Origin: Bacillota bacterium
Lineage (GTDB): Bacteria; Bacillota; Clostridia; Tissierellales; Peptoniphilaceae
Assembly: GCA_023443025.1 (NCBI GenBank)
Contig: JAEZWM010000033.1
Coordinates: 41,134 to 105,133 of the forward strand
Reading direction: 5' to 3'
Length of the DNA stretch: 64,000 nucleotides
The first letter of the stretch is position 1, and each line of letters starts with the position of its first letter. Positions 16,443-26,436 of this stretch are shown here, piece after piece. A program made the translations under genes and the position numbers. The notes under the pieces were generated by a model. The model searched no databases. It saw only the letters and a list, made by a program, of their open reading frames with translations, and was not told the DNA's origin.

Positions 16443-19400
16443 CTATAATTTTGTGAAATTATTAAATCTCGTCCAATAAATATATCTTTCAGTAACTTTA
16501 TATTCCATTGCCAGTTCGATAGCTCTTTGATAAAGATCTAGCTGATGTTTATATCTCGTCAGGGAGATTGTTTTATCTGATTTGAAGTCCAATAAAACTA
16601 TTTTTCCATCCTCTTCAAAATAACAATCTACTTGGCCATCAAGAAATATGTTTTCGTAACGCATTGTAAACGAGGTTTCTCTTTTTAATGTGTTAATATT
16701 TTTAATTAGTCTTTCTCCTAATTTAGAATTAAAGAAATTAACAAAAATCATTGGATCAATTACCTTAGACTCTTGCTCTGTTAATAGCTCCAGATAAACC
16801 ATTCTTTCTATTTCATCAACTACGGATTCTATATTATGTTTCTTAATCGAAATATTTTGGAAAACAAAATGTATCAGACTTCCTTCCTCAGCGCTCGAAA
16901 TTCTATCTTGACTCATCAAAATTTTAGGCAGCTTATTTATAATATCTACACTACGAATCTCAAAATATTGCTGAAAATCATAGGTATCATCGGTTTTATT
17001 AACATTTTTTGCTGTAATTTCAGAAACTGTTTTCTTAAATGGTAGCTTAGTATCGTCTATGTGAGGATACTTAAATTCAAATGCTAAATCAAACTCGCCT
17101 TGTGAAGCATCAGACAGCACCTCAGGTTTAATTTCTTCTTTTGGAATGCTTTCAAATCCTTCTAGATTAATTTGTAAGTGATATTTGTCGGTATTATCAC
17201 TGTTTACAAAGTAATTACTCTGAAAATCATAATCTGTATAATTCGATACTACATCATAATTTACTTTATCTTTTAACGCCACTGCACTAATCCAGTCTAG
17301 CATTGATTTACTATTTTCTATAACTGACATTTTAGGTGTCTGAACAGTTTTTTGTATATGTCTTTCTACATCTCTTACCTTTCCAACAAGATATAACCTG
17401 TCTTTTGCTCTAGTAGTCGCGACATATAGTAATCTCATCTCCTCCGAATTCATCTCATCTTTTTTCTTTGCTTCAAGTATTTTTCTGTGTGTTGTCGAAT
17501 AAATGGAACCTTTATCCAAATCAGCAACTTTACATCCAATCCCAAGTTCTTTATCCACCATAAATGGATCTCTAGACTCTTGAAGTGTGAATTGTCTTTC
17601 CAAATCTCCAACAAATACAATTGGAAATTCCAATCCTTTACTCTTATGAATCGACATTATTCTCACAACATTGTCAGCCCCTGAAATAAGTTGTGTCGGT
17701 TCAAGCGATTCTGACGGTGATTTTAAAAGTCTATCCACGTGATTTAAAAAACCTGATAAATCCGAATGCGAAAACTCCTCGAACTCTTCAATTCTCATTA
17801 TAAAAGCCATAAGGTTTTGAACTTTTTGCTCGCCTAAGAATAGAGCTTCCAAGTACGATATATATCCTGATTCATATGCAATATAATAAGCAAATTCAGA
17901 AAGTTTTTTCTTATTTAATTCTCCTCTATATTCTATAAGTTTTTGAAAAAACACATCTATCTTTACTGATAGATCATCATTAAACACATTTCTATACTCT
18001 TTTAAACATTCATAAAATAGAGCATCCTTATCTATTATCTTAACTCTGGAGATATCATCCTCATTCAATCCTCCAAAAGGACTAAGTAATGATGATAGAA
18101 GTGCCATGTCATCTTTATAATTGTTTATAATCTTTAAATAATTTATAAAAATACTAACTTCAGGATCGCTTAAGCTAACATTGAAAACATCGGAGAAATA
18201 AGGAATATTACTCTCCCTGAGAGCTTCTTCGTAAGGTTCAATCCTATTTCTAATCGTTCTAAGCAGTATTACTATATCTTTGTATTCATAACCACATTCA
18301 TTTACAAGTCTTTTAATTTCATTTGCTATATACGAAGAGTTTTCATGTATTTCTTCAGTCCCTTGAATTTCGTTGTTTAAAACTAAGTGTACACTACCAT
18401 CGTCCACTACATCCTTACCCGGAACAAGAGCTTGACCTTCAGAGAGATAATCAACTTCACCAAGTTTCTTAGTCAGTAAACTACTGAACAGAAAATTTAA
18501 GTATTCGAGCACAGCCGGACTAGACCGGAAGTTTTGAGATAAGTTTATTACCTTTCCTTTTTTATTGTTCTGGCTATAATCATCGTATCTAGTGTTAAAT
18601 AGTCCAGGATCTGACAATCTAAATCTATAAATTGATTGTTTAATATCCCCTACAAAAAACAAATTATTATTTCCGGACAACTTTTCTATAATAAATTCTT
18701 GAAGCGGATTTATATCCTGGTATTCATCAAAGAAGATATAATCAATCCCAGATTTTATTTCTTTTGCAATCTCTGCATCATTTAAAAGTTTTACAGTCAG
18801 ATGTTCGATGTCAGAAAAAGTTAAAGTTGCTTTTTCTGCTTTTAACCTATTAAATTCATTTTCATAATTTAGTATTATTCTAACTATGGCTTTAAGGTAG
18901 ATATTTGATAATTTTGTTTCATTTATGATTCTTTCCCTTGTTTTCGTTTCAAACTCTTTCTTGATATTGTTTAGTATTTTTTTGTGCTCATCCCTTAAGA
19001 ACTTTGCGGTCTCTTTTAGCTCCTCATCTTCAGATTTTCTTCCACTCAGCCTTGTATACTTAATATTTGGCAAAGTATTTATTAATTCATCATACTCACT
19101 AGTGTTTAAAATCTCAAGTAAACGATCTAGTTGACTTAAATCGTCTTCTAAGGCATTTATATAGCCGTGGGGACCCAAGGGGTCTTGAGCTATATTGTAC
19201 GCCTCTCGGACTAAGTTATACGCGTTATATAGTGATTCTGAAATAGATTCTTTGACTGTTTTCATTATTGCTTCAGGTTCAAATTCTTCTATACAATCTT
19301 TTAGCCATTCTGTAGGATAAATTTCAGATTGAATTTTATTGTATATATCATCGATTATCTCAGGAATTCTCTCTCCTCTTCTTCCACCATAGCCCTCAAC

Positions 19401-19871
19401 TAGATTTTTAAAATCTTCTCTCTTCTCACTGTATTCAATATCTAATGCGAACGCCAGCGCTCTATCTTTTAACACAATTTCAGAAGCCGGATTTACAATA
19501 CTAAAATTGGGGTCAATGCCTAGGTATTGAAAGTTGTTCCTCAAAAGACCTATACAAAACGAATGCATAGTTGATATGTTTGCATTACTTAATTTTCTAA
19601 GCTGTTTCCTTAGAAATATTACGTTTTTAGTATCTGATTGTAATAAAACTTCAATTTCTTCTCTAATTTTTTCTTTCATCTGATTTGAAGCAGCATTTGT
19701 GAATGTAACAATTAGCATTCTATCGATATCAATCTTTTGCTCAAGCATAATGCTTATAATCCGTTTGACCAATACCAAGGTCTTACCGGATCCTGCCGCT
19801 GCAGAAACTAATAAATTATTGCCTCTATCATATATCGACTCTTCTTGTGCTTTTGTATATTTAATTTCCAT
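16443..19871 (-). CDS. addA: ATP-dependent helicase/nuclease subunit A (AddA)
   Basis: A 1142-residue UvrD-type helicase with a C-terminal nuclease domain; with AddB it resects double-strand breaks for recombination. Visible are the Q motif YTKAQEESI at the start, Walker A SAAAGSGKT (about residues 23-31), motif II FFDEYQD, motif III GDIKQSIYRFR, the late helicase motif LLYVATTRAKDRLYL, and the PD-(D/E)XK nuclease core GQVDCYF...LLDFKSD near the C-terminus. Three ATGs stand in a row; 19871 has the best spacing from AAGGTGG. The start overlaps the end of addB by 11 bases, so translation is coupled. Confidence 0.97.
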   Translation of the reverse strand: MEIKYTKAQEESIYDRGNNLLVSAAAGSGKTLVLVKRIISIMLEQKIDIDRMLIVTFTNAASNQMKEKIREEIEVLLQSDTKNVIFLRKQLRKLSNANISTMHSFCIGLLRNNFQYLGIDPNFSIVNPASEIVLKDRALAFALDIEYSEKREDFKNLVEGYGGRRGERIPEIIDDIYNKIQSEIYPTEWLKDCIEEFEPEAIMKTVKESISESLYNAYNLVREAYNIAQDPLGPHGYINALEDDLSQLDRLLEILNTSEYDELINTLPNIKYTRLSGRKSEDEELKETAKFLRDEHKKILNNIKKEFETKTRERIINETKLSNIYLKAIVRIILNYENEFNRLKAEKATLTFSDIEHLTVKLLNDAEIAKEIKSGIDYIFFDEYQDINPLQEFIIEKLSGNNNLFFVGDIKQSIYRFRLSDPGLFNTRYDDYSQNNKKGKVINLSQNFRSSPAVLEYLNFLFSSLLTKKLGEVDYLSEGQALVPGKDVVDDGSVHLVLNNEIQGTEEIHENSSYIANEIKRLVNECGYEYKDIVILLRTIRNRIEPYEEALRESNIPYFSDVFNVSLSDPEVSIFINYLKIINNYKDDMALLSSLLSPFGGLNEDDISRVKIIDKDALFYECLKEYRNVFNDDLSVKIDVFFQKLIEYRGELNKKKLSEFAYYIAYESGYISYLEALFLGEQKVQNLMAFIMRIEEFEEFSHSDLSGFLNHVDRLLKSPSESLEPTQLISGADNVVRIMSIHKSKGLEFPIVFVGDLERQFTLQESRDPFMVDKELGIGCKVADLDKGSIYSTTHRKILEAKKKDEMNSEEMRLLYVATTRAKDRLYLVGKVRDVERHIQKTVQTPKMSVIENSKSMLDWISAVALKDKVNYDVVSNYTDYDFQSNYFVNSDNTDKYHLQINLEGFESIPKEEIKPEVLSDASQGEFDLAFEFKYPHIDDTKLPFKKTVSEITAKNVNKTDDTYDFQQYFEIRSVDIINKLPKILMSQDRISSAEEGSLIHFVFQNISIKKHNIESVVDEIERMVYLELLTEQESKVIDPMIFVNFFNSKLGERLIKNINTLKRETSFTMRYENIFLDGQVDCYFEEDGKIVLLDFKSDKTISLTRYKHQLDLYQRAIELAMEYKVTERYIYWTRFNNFTKL

Positions 19872-22800
19872 CATCATCCACCTTATATTCTTGCCAATCA
19901 ACCTTCTTTATTGACCTGTAAGTTTTGTCTTTTTTAAGTGAAAATTTACAGATGCTTCCATAATCGCATCTGGTACATTCGCTAACTTTATTATAAATAT
20001 ATGGAACCGCTCTAATATCACCATCCATAATATTCATAACAGCTGTCTTAGTCTTATTAATAACATCATCTAGCAGTTCATTTAATTTATCTTTGTCAAG
20101 GACATTGTCTTTTTCTAGAATGTCTCTTTTTCGTCCCCTAAATCTAATAACTGAAGAACGAGTATCTATATTATCGTCTATGGACTTTATTATCTCTTTA
20201 TCTTTGATTACTACACCATCCATCATAAGACTTTCTAGCACTTCAGTCATAATTGCTTCTTCATCGTCGCTTTCAGTGTTAATAAGTTCTTCTCTGATAG
20301 GAAGGTAAAAGAAGCCGGCAGGACTTTTACTATCCATTAGTCCTGATTCAGTATAGGCTTTAAGATATATTGGGGGCTGTATTTCTATGCCCGAAAGAGC
20401 AAAGGATAGATTAAATGCCTGCATTCCAGTCTTATAATCCATGACGATTACATATTCTGTGTCGTCTACTTCTAGCGTATCTACTCTATCTATAATTCCT
20501 TCAAGTACAATCCTTTTATCCTTGTACTCAATAATAAGTCCAGGTATTATACCTCGGTCACCAAAAACCAGCTCATCGCCTCTGGTTTCAAATGAACTCA
20601 GTGACAAATGTTTAGTAACATTGAATGCACCAAGTGCAATACTTTTCTTAGCAACCTCAAGTATGACTTGATTTTTAGAATCTTCTTTTCTATGACTATC
20701 TATCATCTTATCAATGTCTTCACCTAAGTATACTTCCACAATTTCATTAAAGTCTTCTCTTTTGAGGTTTATAAATCTATTTGGATCCTTTTTATAATCT
20801 CTAATATATTTTGACATTACATTATGCGCTAGGTTTCCTATTTCAAAATAATCTATATCAAATGGCTCCTGTTCTTCAGGGTTGATTACGTATCTAATAA
20901 AATGCTTATATGGGCACCTGGAATAAGTTTGTATCCTTGATATAGACATCGAGTTTAAATCACTATATATACTTTCAGATGTCTTAGTTTTAAGAGATGT
21001 TAACCTATCTGCATCAAATCCCATTTGTATTATTCTCAAAAGCTTCTCATATTCTTCCTTATTGTGTAAATATGAATACAGTCCACTTGCAAGTCTGGAC
21101 TTATTATCTTGAGCGCCAATATCACTAGATTTTAAATGGTTTATCATTGATTTAATCAAGAATCCTTTAGAATATTTAATTTTGCTTAAAAAGCTATGAC
21201 TTTTATACTTTAAGATATTTGGAAATATTCTTAAAACTTGATTATAATAAATCGAAGATGTCATCACTTCGTTTGAGGAATTCATATTTGATCTGGATAG
21301 ATACAAATGAGTTTTAGCTCTTAGTATATTTAGATAAATGCTCAGCATCTCTTCATGTCTGTACTCTATTTCTTTTATAGGAAGTACTATGTCATGATTT
21401 TTTAATAGCTCTTTTTCATCATCTGATATGATACCTGCTCTTACTATCTTCCTAGGTAAGTATAGATCGTTTAGTCCAACTATGAATACAATCTTTGAGT
21501 TATTTGCTCTTGTCCTTAATATGCTCCCTATTAATACTACGTCTTGCGAAGGAGGAACAATACCTATCTTTTGATCTTCAAGACCATCACGAAGTAATTG
21601 TGAAAACTCTAAATTATCAAATATCTGTTCACCTGAAATCTCAGCTAATTGGTCTATTGCAAAAACAAACATATCCCATACCTGAGTATTCTCAGAATTT
21701 AACTCTTCGTATTCTTCTTGAGATTTTATGAATTGGTTTATGGGATTTATAATCTCATCCTTTGTCAACAAATTAAAGAGATTTTCAATTTGTTTATTTA
21801 TTGTCATCTCAGAACTGGAAAGATAATAATCACTGATAAGTTCTAAAAATTTCTTTCTTATCATATTTGTTGCATTATAAAGTACTATCGCATTTTCTTT
21901 GCTTTTTGGACTTAAGTTTTCAAAGTACTCGTCGTCCATTTCAAAATACTTGTCATTAAAATACATCTTATCTCTAATTCTTCTTGTTTTAACAAATTTT
22001 TCAAATAATTCCACTTCTGTTCTATATTCACTATTAAAACAAAACTTTACAACCTGCATAACATCATCAATATTTAATTTATTTGCTCTTAGATTTAAAA
22101 TTGCCAGAAGAAATTTTGCAAGTGGATTATTGGTCAGTTTCTTTTTTCTGTCTAAAAAGACAGGTATATCTTCTTCATAGAATATCCTCGTTATAAGTCT
22201 ATCATATTCACTCTCGTCGGTTGTAATAACACTAAAGTCTGAATATCTTAAATTATCTTCTATAATATGTTTTTTAATAGTTTCAGCTATGAATCTAACT
22301 TCATTTTCAGTAGAGTCTGATTCAAATAGTGAGATATTATATGGAGTATTCTCAAAAGTAGCAGGTTTATACGAAAATATATTATTAGCAAGTTTTGAAA
22401 TATCCCCCTCAGAGCTCGATTGATGTCTGATTATAGTTGGTTTGATTTTACTAAGTTTAATTAGACGATTATATAATGTAAAAGTAGTAATAAAGATTTC
22501 ACCGTCATCTACTGTATCTACTACCCCTGTTTCTATAATTTTAGGGTCTAAAATAAGTGAAAATGTAATATTGCATCCTAAATTTAATAGCTTTTCGATT
22601 ATCTCAATTTCTTTTTCATTAAGGTCATGGAAATTAGTAAAATAAAAGTTTATATTTTTTAAGTGTTTTGCATCATCTAGTTTCTCGATAAGAATTTCCA
22701 AACGATCATTATTGTCAATATAATGACCCACTAATTTTTCATTATAGAGCTTATAAATAATAGCTAGTTCTCTGATTTTATTTACAAATCCAGGATTTAA

Positions 22801-23232
22801 ATCTGTACTTTTAATTTTCTCTAATAGATCTTCAGGGTTAATATTATTCTCTTTTAATTCATCAATAGTTTGTATTAATTCGGATACAAACCCACTTGAA
22901 CCGATGTTTTTAGAGTAAAATTTAAGTTCATTTTTGTTGTCTATCAAGATACTTTTAATGAGCATAGACTTTCCAGAGTCTGAAATAATGTTTCTTTTTA
23001 TTCCGCCATAAAGTTCCAGTATTTCATTTGAAAAACTGGTGAAGCTTTTTATCTTAACATCAATGATAGAGTCAAGATCTAATTCGTTCATAAGGTTAAT
23101 ATCTGATAATAAGGTATATTGATCCGGTACAAATAAATAAGATATTATGCCTTTAGATAAATTGTCACGTATATTATTATATATATAACCCATATTTGCT
23201 TCATAGTTACGAGATATTAACAAATTCAGCAT
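19861..23232 (-). CDS. addB: ATP-dependent helicase/nuclease subunit B (AddB)
   Basis: A 1123-residue partner of AddA. The N-terminal helicase-like half is degenerate: the usual Walker A is not evident near LFVPDQYTLLSDI. The C-terminal half has the second nuclease site (VIVMDYKTG). The [4Fe-4S] staple typical of AddB is also visible: one cysteine in QTYSRCPYKHF and three in CTRCDYGSIC at the end. Sequence length and motif order are normal for Firmicute AddB. GGGGGGAAA precedes the ATG. It is the first gene of the addBA operon, downstream of ptsI but separated from it by a terminator. Confidence 0.96.
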   Translation of the reverse strand: MLNLLISRNYEANMGYIYNNIRDNLSKGIISYLFVPDQYTLLSDINLMNELDLDSIIDVKIKSFTSFSNEILELYGGIKRNIISDSGKSMLIKSILIDNKNELKFYSKNIGSSGFVSELIQTIDELKENNINPEDLLEKIKSTDLNPGFVNKIRELAIIYKLYNEKLVGHYIDNNDRLEILIEKLDDAKHLKNINFYFTNFHDLNEKEIEIIEKLLNLGCNITFSLILDPKIIETGVVDTVDDGEIFITTFTLYNRLIKLSKIKPTIIRHQSSSEGDISKLANNIFSYKPATFENTPYNISLFESDSTENEVRFIAETIKKHIIEDNLRYSDFSVITTDESEYDRLITRIFYEEDIPVFLDRKKKLTNNPLAKFLLAILNLRANKLNIDDVMQVVKFCFNSEYRTEVELFEKFVKTRRIRDKMYFNDKYFEMDDEYFENLSPKSKENAIVLYNATNMIRKKFLELISDYYLSSSEMTINKQIENLFNLLTKDEIINPINQFIKSQEEYEELNSENTQVWDMFVFAIDQLAEISGEQIFDNLEFSQLLRDGLEDQKIGIVPPSQDVVLIGSILRTRANNSKIVFIVGLNDLYLPRKIVRAGIISDDEKELLKNHDIVLPIKEIEYRHEEMLSIYLNILRAKTHLYLSRSNMNSSNEVMTSSIYYNQVLRIFPNILKYKSHSFLSKIKYSKGFLIKSMINHLKSSDIGAQDNKSRLASGLYSYLHNKEEYEKLLRIIQMGFDADRLTSLKTKTSESIYSDLNSMSISRIQTYSRCPYKHFIRYVINPEEQEPFDIDYFEIGNLAHNVMSKYIRDYKKDPNRFINLKREDFNEIVEVYLGEDIDKMIDSHRKEDSKNQVILEVAKKSIALGAFNVTKHLSLSSFETRGDELVFGDRGIIPGLIIEYKDKRIVLEGIIDRVDTLEVDDTEYVIVMDYKTGMQAFNLSFALSGIEIQPPIYLKAYTESGLMDSKSPAGFFYLPIREELINTESDDEEAIMTEVLESLMMDGVVIKDKEIIKSIDDNIDTRSSVIRFRGRKRDILEKDNVLDKDKLNELLDDVINKTKTAVMNIMDGDIRAVPYIYNKVSECTRCDYGSICKFSLKKDKTYRSIKKVDWQEYKVDDDGN

Positions 23233-23257
23233 TTTCCCCCCTGTTTTGTATCTATTA

Positions 23258-23286
23258 ATTATTAAAAGGTCGGAATACCGACCTTT
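23258..23286 (-). terminator. Terminator of ptsHI
   Basis: AAAGGTCGG at 23265-23273 pairs with CCGACCTTT at 23278-23286 around four bases; the minus-strand tail is TTTTAATAATT. It starts six bases past the ptsI stop. Confidence 0.8.
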
Positions 23287-23291
23287 ATTAT

Positions 23292-24992
23292 TTATTGTTT
23301 ATCTTTAAATTCGTGAATTTCTGATAACGTGGAAAGGTTAATAATATGATTTGCATAATTAACACAGTCATCTAAAGAATTATTTCTTATTATATCCTTG
23401 ATCTTAGGAATGTTACTTGCTACGACAGAAAATTCATCCAAACCTAATCCCAATAGCAGTTTTGTCGCTTTGGGGTCGCTTGCAAATCCTCCACACATAC
23501 CTGTCCATTTACCGGCCTTATGTGAAGCATCTATAACCATTTTTATACTCCTTAGAACAGCAGGATTATAGCTGTCATATAGATGAGCAATTTTCTGGTT
23601 TCCTCTATCAGCAGCTAATAGATACTGTGTAAGGTCGTTAGTCCCTATTGAAAAATAATCCACATGTTTTATTAATTCATCAGCCATTGTCACAGATGCA
23701 GGTGTTTCTATCATAATGCCAACTTCGATGTCTTCGTCAAATTTTATTTCGTCATCTCTTAGTTCAGCCTTGCAATCTTCGATGTATTCTTTGACTTTAA
23801 TTATCTCTTCAACACTTATAACCATCGGCAGCAGTATAAGGACCTTACCATGTGCAGAGGCTCTCAAAATTGCTCTAAGCTGCGTTTTAAAAACTTCAGG
23901 AAGATCAAAGCATATCCTAAGAGCTCTCCATCCTAAAAATGGATTTTCTTCCTTTGGAAATTCAAAGTACGGCAAACCTTTATCTCCACCTATATCGAGA
24001 GTACGTATGGTAAGTGGTTTCCCTTCAAGCATTTCAGCAGCTTCTTTATATACCTTATACTGAGTCTCCTCATCCGGGAAATCACTACGTTCCATATATA
24101 AGAATTCAGTTCTAAAAAGCCCTACTCCTTCAGCACCGTTCGAAATTCCAAGTTCTAAATCAGAAATTCCGCCAATATTACAAAAAACTTCTATATCCTT
24201 ACCGTCTTTTGTTATTGCAGATTCAAACATATGCTTCTCAAGTCTTGTTTTTTCTTCTTGCATCAACTTTGATTTTTCTTTGTATTCAGTAATTGTTTCT
24301 TCTGAAGGATCTATAATAAGTAGTTCTTTTTCAGTGTCAACAATAACCATTTGGCCATTCTCTAAATTTTGGGAAACATCTTTAAGTCCGACGAGTGCAG
24401 GTATGCCTAATGTTTGCGCAATTATTGAGGTATGAGCAGTCTTTCCTCCTAAATCAGTTACGATACCTTCTACCAGCTCAACATTCATAGTGGATGTATC
24501 TGATGGAGTTAGATCTTCTGCTACAATAACTGATCTTTCAGTCATATCCGCTAAACTAGGCATATCTATACCCATAATCCTATGAAGCAGTTGTGCTTTA
24601 ATGTCTTTGTAATCCGCTGCTCTTTCTTTTAGATAAGGATCATCCAGGGATTGCATCATGAGAATTATCTCATCAGATGTTTCTTTAAGAGCAAGTGCAG
24701 CATTTTTCTTATCGTTTTTTATTTTTTCTTCGGTAGTTTCTATTAAAAAAGGATCTTCAAGCATTCCAATATGAGCAGCAAATATTTCACTTTGACTAGT
24801 CTCTTGATCTACTTTTGATTCTAAATACACAATATAATTTTTTACTGATTCATTAAATAACTTTACTTGATCATTAACTTCTGACTCATCAATTAGGTCT
24901 TCCGGGATGATGAGCTCAACTTTTTCAAATTTGTATACAGGTCCAATAGCGATTCCTTCTGACGCCACAATCCCTTTAACAAAATTATTCAT
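23292..24992 (-). CDS. ptsI: PTS enzyme I
   Basis: A 566-residue general phosphotransferase. It takes phosphate from phosphoenolpyruvate and passes it to HPr. The active-site histidine is His187 in GGKTAHTSIIA. The PEP-binding barrel shows the EGVGLFRTEFLYM, LTIRTLDIGGDK, EVGIMIETPA and MCGGFASDP motifs, the last with the conserved cysteine. I chose the ATG at 24992, which has GGGGGAAG upstream and matches the usual N-terminus (KGIVASEGIAIG). It follows ptsH by 63 bases that contain a hairpin. Confidence 0.97.
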   Translation of the reverse strand: MNNFVKGIVASEGIAIGPVYKFEKVELIIPEDLIDESEVNDQVKLFNESVKNYIVYLESKVDQETSQSEIFAAHIGMLEDPFLIETTEEKIKNDKKNAALALKETSDEIILMMQSLDDPYLKERAADYKDIKAQLLHRIMGIDMPSLADMTERSVIVAEDLTPSDTSTMNVELVEGIVTDLGGKTAHTSIIAQTLGIPALVGLKDVSQNLENGQMVIVDTEKELLIIDPSEETITEYKEKSKLMQEEKTRLEKHMFESAITKDGKDIEVFCNIGGISDLELGISNGAEGVGLFRTEFLYMERSDFPDEETQYKVYKEAAEMLEGKPLTIRTLDIGGDKGLPYFEFPKEENPFLGWRALRICFDLPEVFKTQLRAILRASAHGKVLILLPMVISVEEIIKVKEYIEDCKAELRDDEIKFDEDIEVGIMIETPASVTMADELIKHVDYFSIGTNDLTQYLLAADRGNQKIAHLYDSYNPAVLRSIKMVIDASHKAGKWTGMCGGFASDPKATKLLLGLGLDEFSVVASNIPKIKDIIRNNSLDDCVNYANHIINLSTLSEIHEFKDKQ

Positions 24993-25022
24993 CAATGCTT
25001 CCCCCTTAATTATCAATAAAGA

Positions 25023-25049
25023 AATAGGATGTATTTTCTACATCCTATT
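25023..25049 (-). other. Intercistronic hairpin between ptsH and ptsI
   Basis: Eleven-base arms AATAGGATGTA (25023-25033) and TACATCCTATT (25039-25049) with a five-base loop. The minus-strand tail is TTCTTTATT, a weak T-run, so partial termination or 3'-end protection of ptsH messenger is plausible. Confidence 0.6.
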
Positions 25050-25055
25050 TTCATT

Positions 25056-25316
25056 TTATTCACTTAATTTTTCAATAAATTCAACTAATTTGTCTAAGTT
25101 TTCTTCTTCGTTTTCTCCACTAACTCTTACAGTTATCTCTGTGTTTTTAGAAATACCTAGTGACATAACATTAAAAATACTTTTTGCATTTGCTACCTTT
25201 CCATCTTTTACTATTTCTACTGATCCTGGAAAGTTTTTAACAAACTGAACAAGTGATGCTGCAGGACGTGCATGAAGTCCAGTTTCATTTTTTACTATTA
25301 TCGTTTTTTCAACCAT
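25056..25316 (-). CDS. ptsH: Phosphocarrier protein HPr
   Basis: An 86-residue HPr. His15 (TGLHARPA) accepts phosphate from enzyme I and passes it to sugar-specific EII proteins. Ser46 in KSIFNVMSLGI is the target of HPr kinase in Gram-positive bacteria, so this HPr should also serve as CcpA co-repressor. Length is typical. AAGGAGG precedes the ATG. It is the first gene of the ptsHI operon with its own promoter, divergent from a LysR-type gene. HPr kinase is not in the window. Confidence 0.97.
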   Translation of the reverse strand: MVEKTIIVKNETGLHARPAASLVQFVKNFPGSVEIVKDGKVANAKSIFNVMSLGISKNTEITVRVSGENEEENLDKLVEFIEKLSE

Positions 25317-25356
25317 TGGTAAACCTCCTTCATAGTTTTGTTATTACCATAATGTT

Positions 25357-25385
25357 ATTCTATCAAATATTTTGCCATAAATCAA
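25357..25385 (-). promoter_or_regulatory. Promoter of ptsHI
   Basis: TTGATT at 25385-25380, 17-base spacer, TAGAAT at 25362-25357 on the minus strand, about 40 bases before ptsH. Confidence 0.6.
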
Positions 25386-25414
25386 TCGTTTACATGGGAT
25401 ATATAGAACAATCT

Positions 25415-25430
25415 AATAGATTAATCTATT
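25415..25430. promoter_or_regulatory. Palindromic operator candidate between ptsH and the LysR gene
   Basis: Perfect 16-base palindrome AATAGATTAATCTATT, upstream of both divergent promoters. This is the usual place for the binding site of a LysR-type regulator that controls itself or its neighbour. Confidence 0.45.
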
Positions 25431-25446
25431 TATTAATATATGTTAT

Positions 25447-25475
25447 TTGATAATCCATGACAAATGATATATAAT
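25447..25475 (+). promoter_or_regulatory. Promoter of the LysR-type gene
   Basis: TTGATA at 25447-25452, 17-base spacer, TATAAT at 25470-25475, 29 bases before the ATG. Confidence 0.65.
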
Positions 25476-25504
25476 TTTCATAGAGTTAATAGGAGGTTGA
25501 AATT

Positions 25505-26404
25505 ATGGATATAAGACAATTAGAAACCTTTGTGGCAGTTGTAGAGAATAAGAGTTTTACAAAGGCTGCAGAACTACTATATGTTTCACAACCTACGGTT
25601 TCTAACCATATTAGTAATCTGGAAAAAGAATTAGATACGATATTTTTTATTAGATCCAAGAGAAATGTAAGCTTAACTAAAGCGGGTAATATACTGTATA
25701 ATCACGCTAAAAATATTATACACGCCTACAAAAGTATGGCTGTAGAGTTAAGATCTTATAATGAAAATATGGAAGGACATTTAAATATATACGCTAGTTC
25801 TGTACCCAGAAAATTCTTTCTCCCTTCACTCTTACGTGATTTTTCTACAGATTACCCAGGGATAAGTTACTCTCTTTTAAACGATGATTCTCAAAGTGTA
25901 ATAGATGGACTAATGATTGGTGAAACGGATTTTGGATTTGTAGGCATGAAAGTCGATGCACCAAAGCTATCATATCACCGAATCATGGACGATGAACTAG
26001 TATTTTTAACATCAAACTCTGTTAAATCTCAATCGACATTAGATGCTATTATAAGTTTGGATGAATTAAAAAAGCATCCACTGATACTTAGAGAAGAAGG
26101 TTCAGGAACCAGATCTCTGTTTGAAACTCAGTTAAACCTAGCCGGTATAACGCTTTCTGATTTAAACCAAGTTGCAATTGTTGAAGACTCTTCAACAATA
26201 CTACACATGGTAGAAAGAGGACTTGGAGCAACAATAATATCAAAATACGAATATGAGTCTTGCATAAATGATTATCATCTTACAAAGTATAGGGTTCAAG
26301 GACTAGATTTAAAAAGACATTTTTATTTTGTGTATAACGATGATATGCAATATGTGCCTATTAATAAATTATTCAAAAATTTCGTAATAAACAAATTCAA
26401 ATAA
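25505..26404 (+). CDS. LysR-type transcriptional regulator (CysL/YeiE-like)
   Basis: A 299-residue regulator. The N-terminal winged helix-turn-helix (about residues 1-60: MDIRQLETFVAVVENKSFT, AAELLYVSQPTVSNHISNLE) binds DNA. The C-terminal periplasmic-binding-like domain (about 90-295) would sense a small molecule; the segment EEGSGTRSLFE is typical of the CysB/CysL/CbbR-like branch. AGGAGG precedes the ATG. It is divergent from ptsHI, with a 16-base palindrome between the two promoters. Its target and effector are unknown. It ends in a terminator shared with the convergent LacI gene. Confidence 0.92.
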   Translation: MDIRQLETFVAVVENKSFTKAAELLYVSQPTVSNHISNLEKELDTIFFIRSKRNVSLTKAGNILYNHAKNIIHAYKSMAVELRSYNENMEGHLNIYASSVPRKFFLPSLLRDFSTDYPGISYSLLNDDSQSVIDGLMIGETDFGFVGMKVDAPKLSYHRIMDDELVFLTSNSVKSQSTLDAIISLDELKKHPLILREEGSGTRSLFETQLNLAGITLSDLNQVAIVEDSSTILHMVERGLGATIISKYEYESCINDYHLTKYRVQGLDLKRHFYFVYNDDMQYVPINKLFKNFVINKFK

Positions 26405-26436
26405 AGCATCTTAGAAAAATCTAAGATGCTTTATTT
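26403..26436. terminator. Bidirectional terminator
   Basis: Twelve-base arms AAAGCATCTTAG (26403-26414) and CTAAGATGCTTT (26421-26432) with a six-base loop. The left arm begins at the stop of the LysR gene. Confidence 0.85.
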
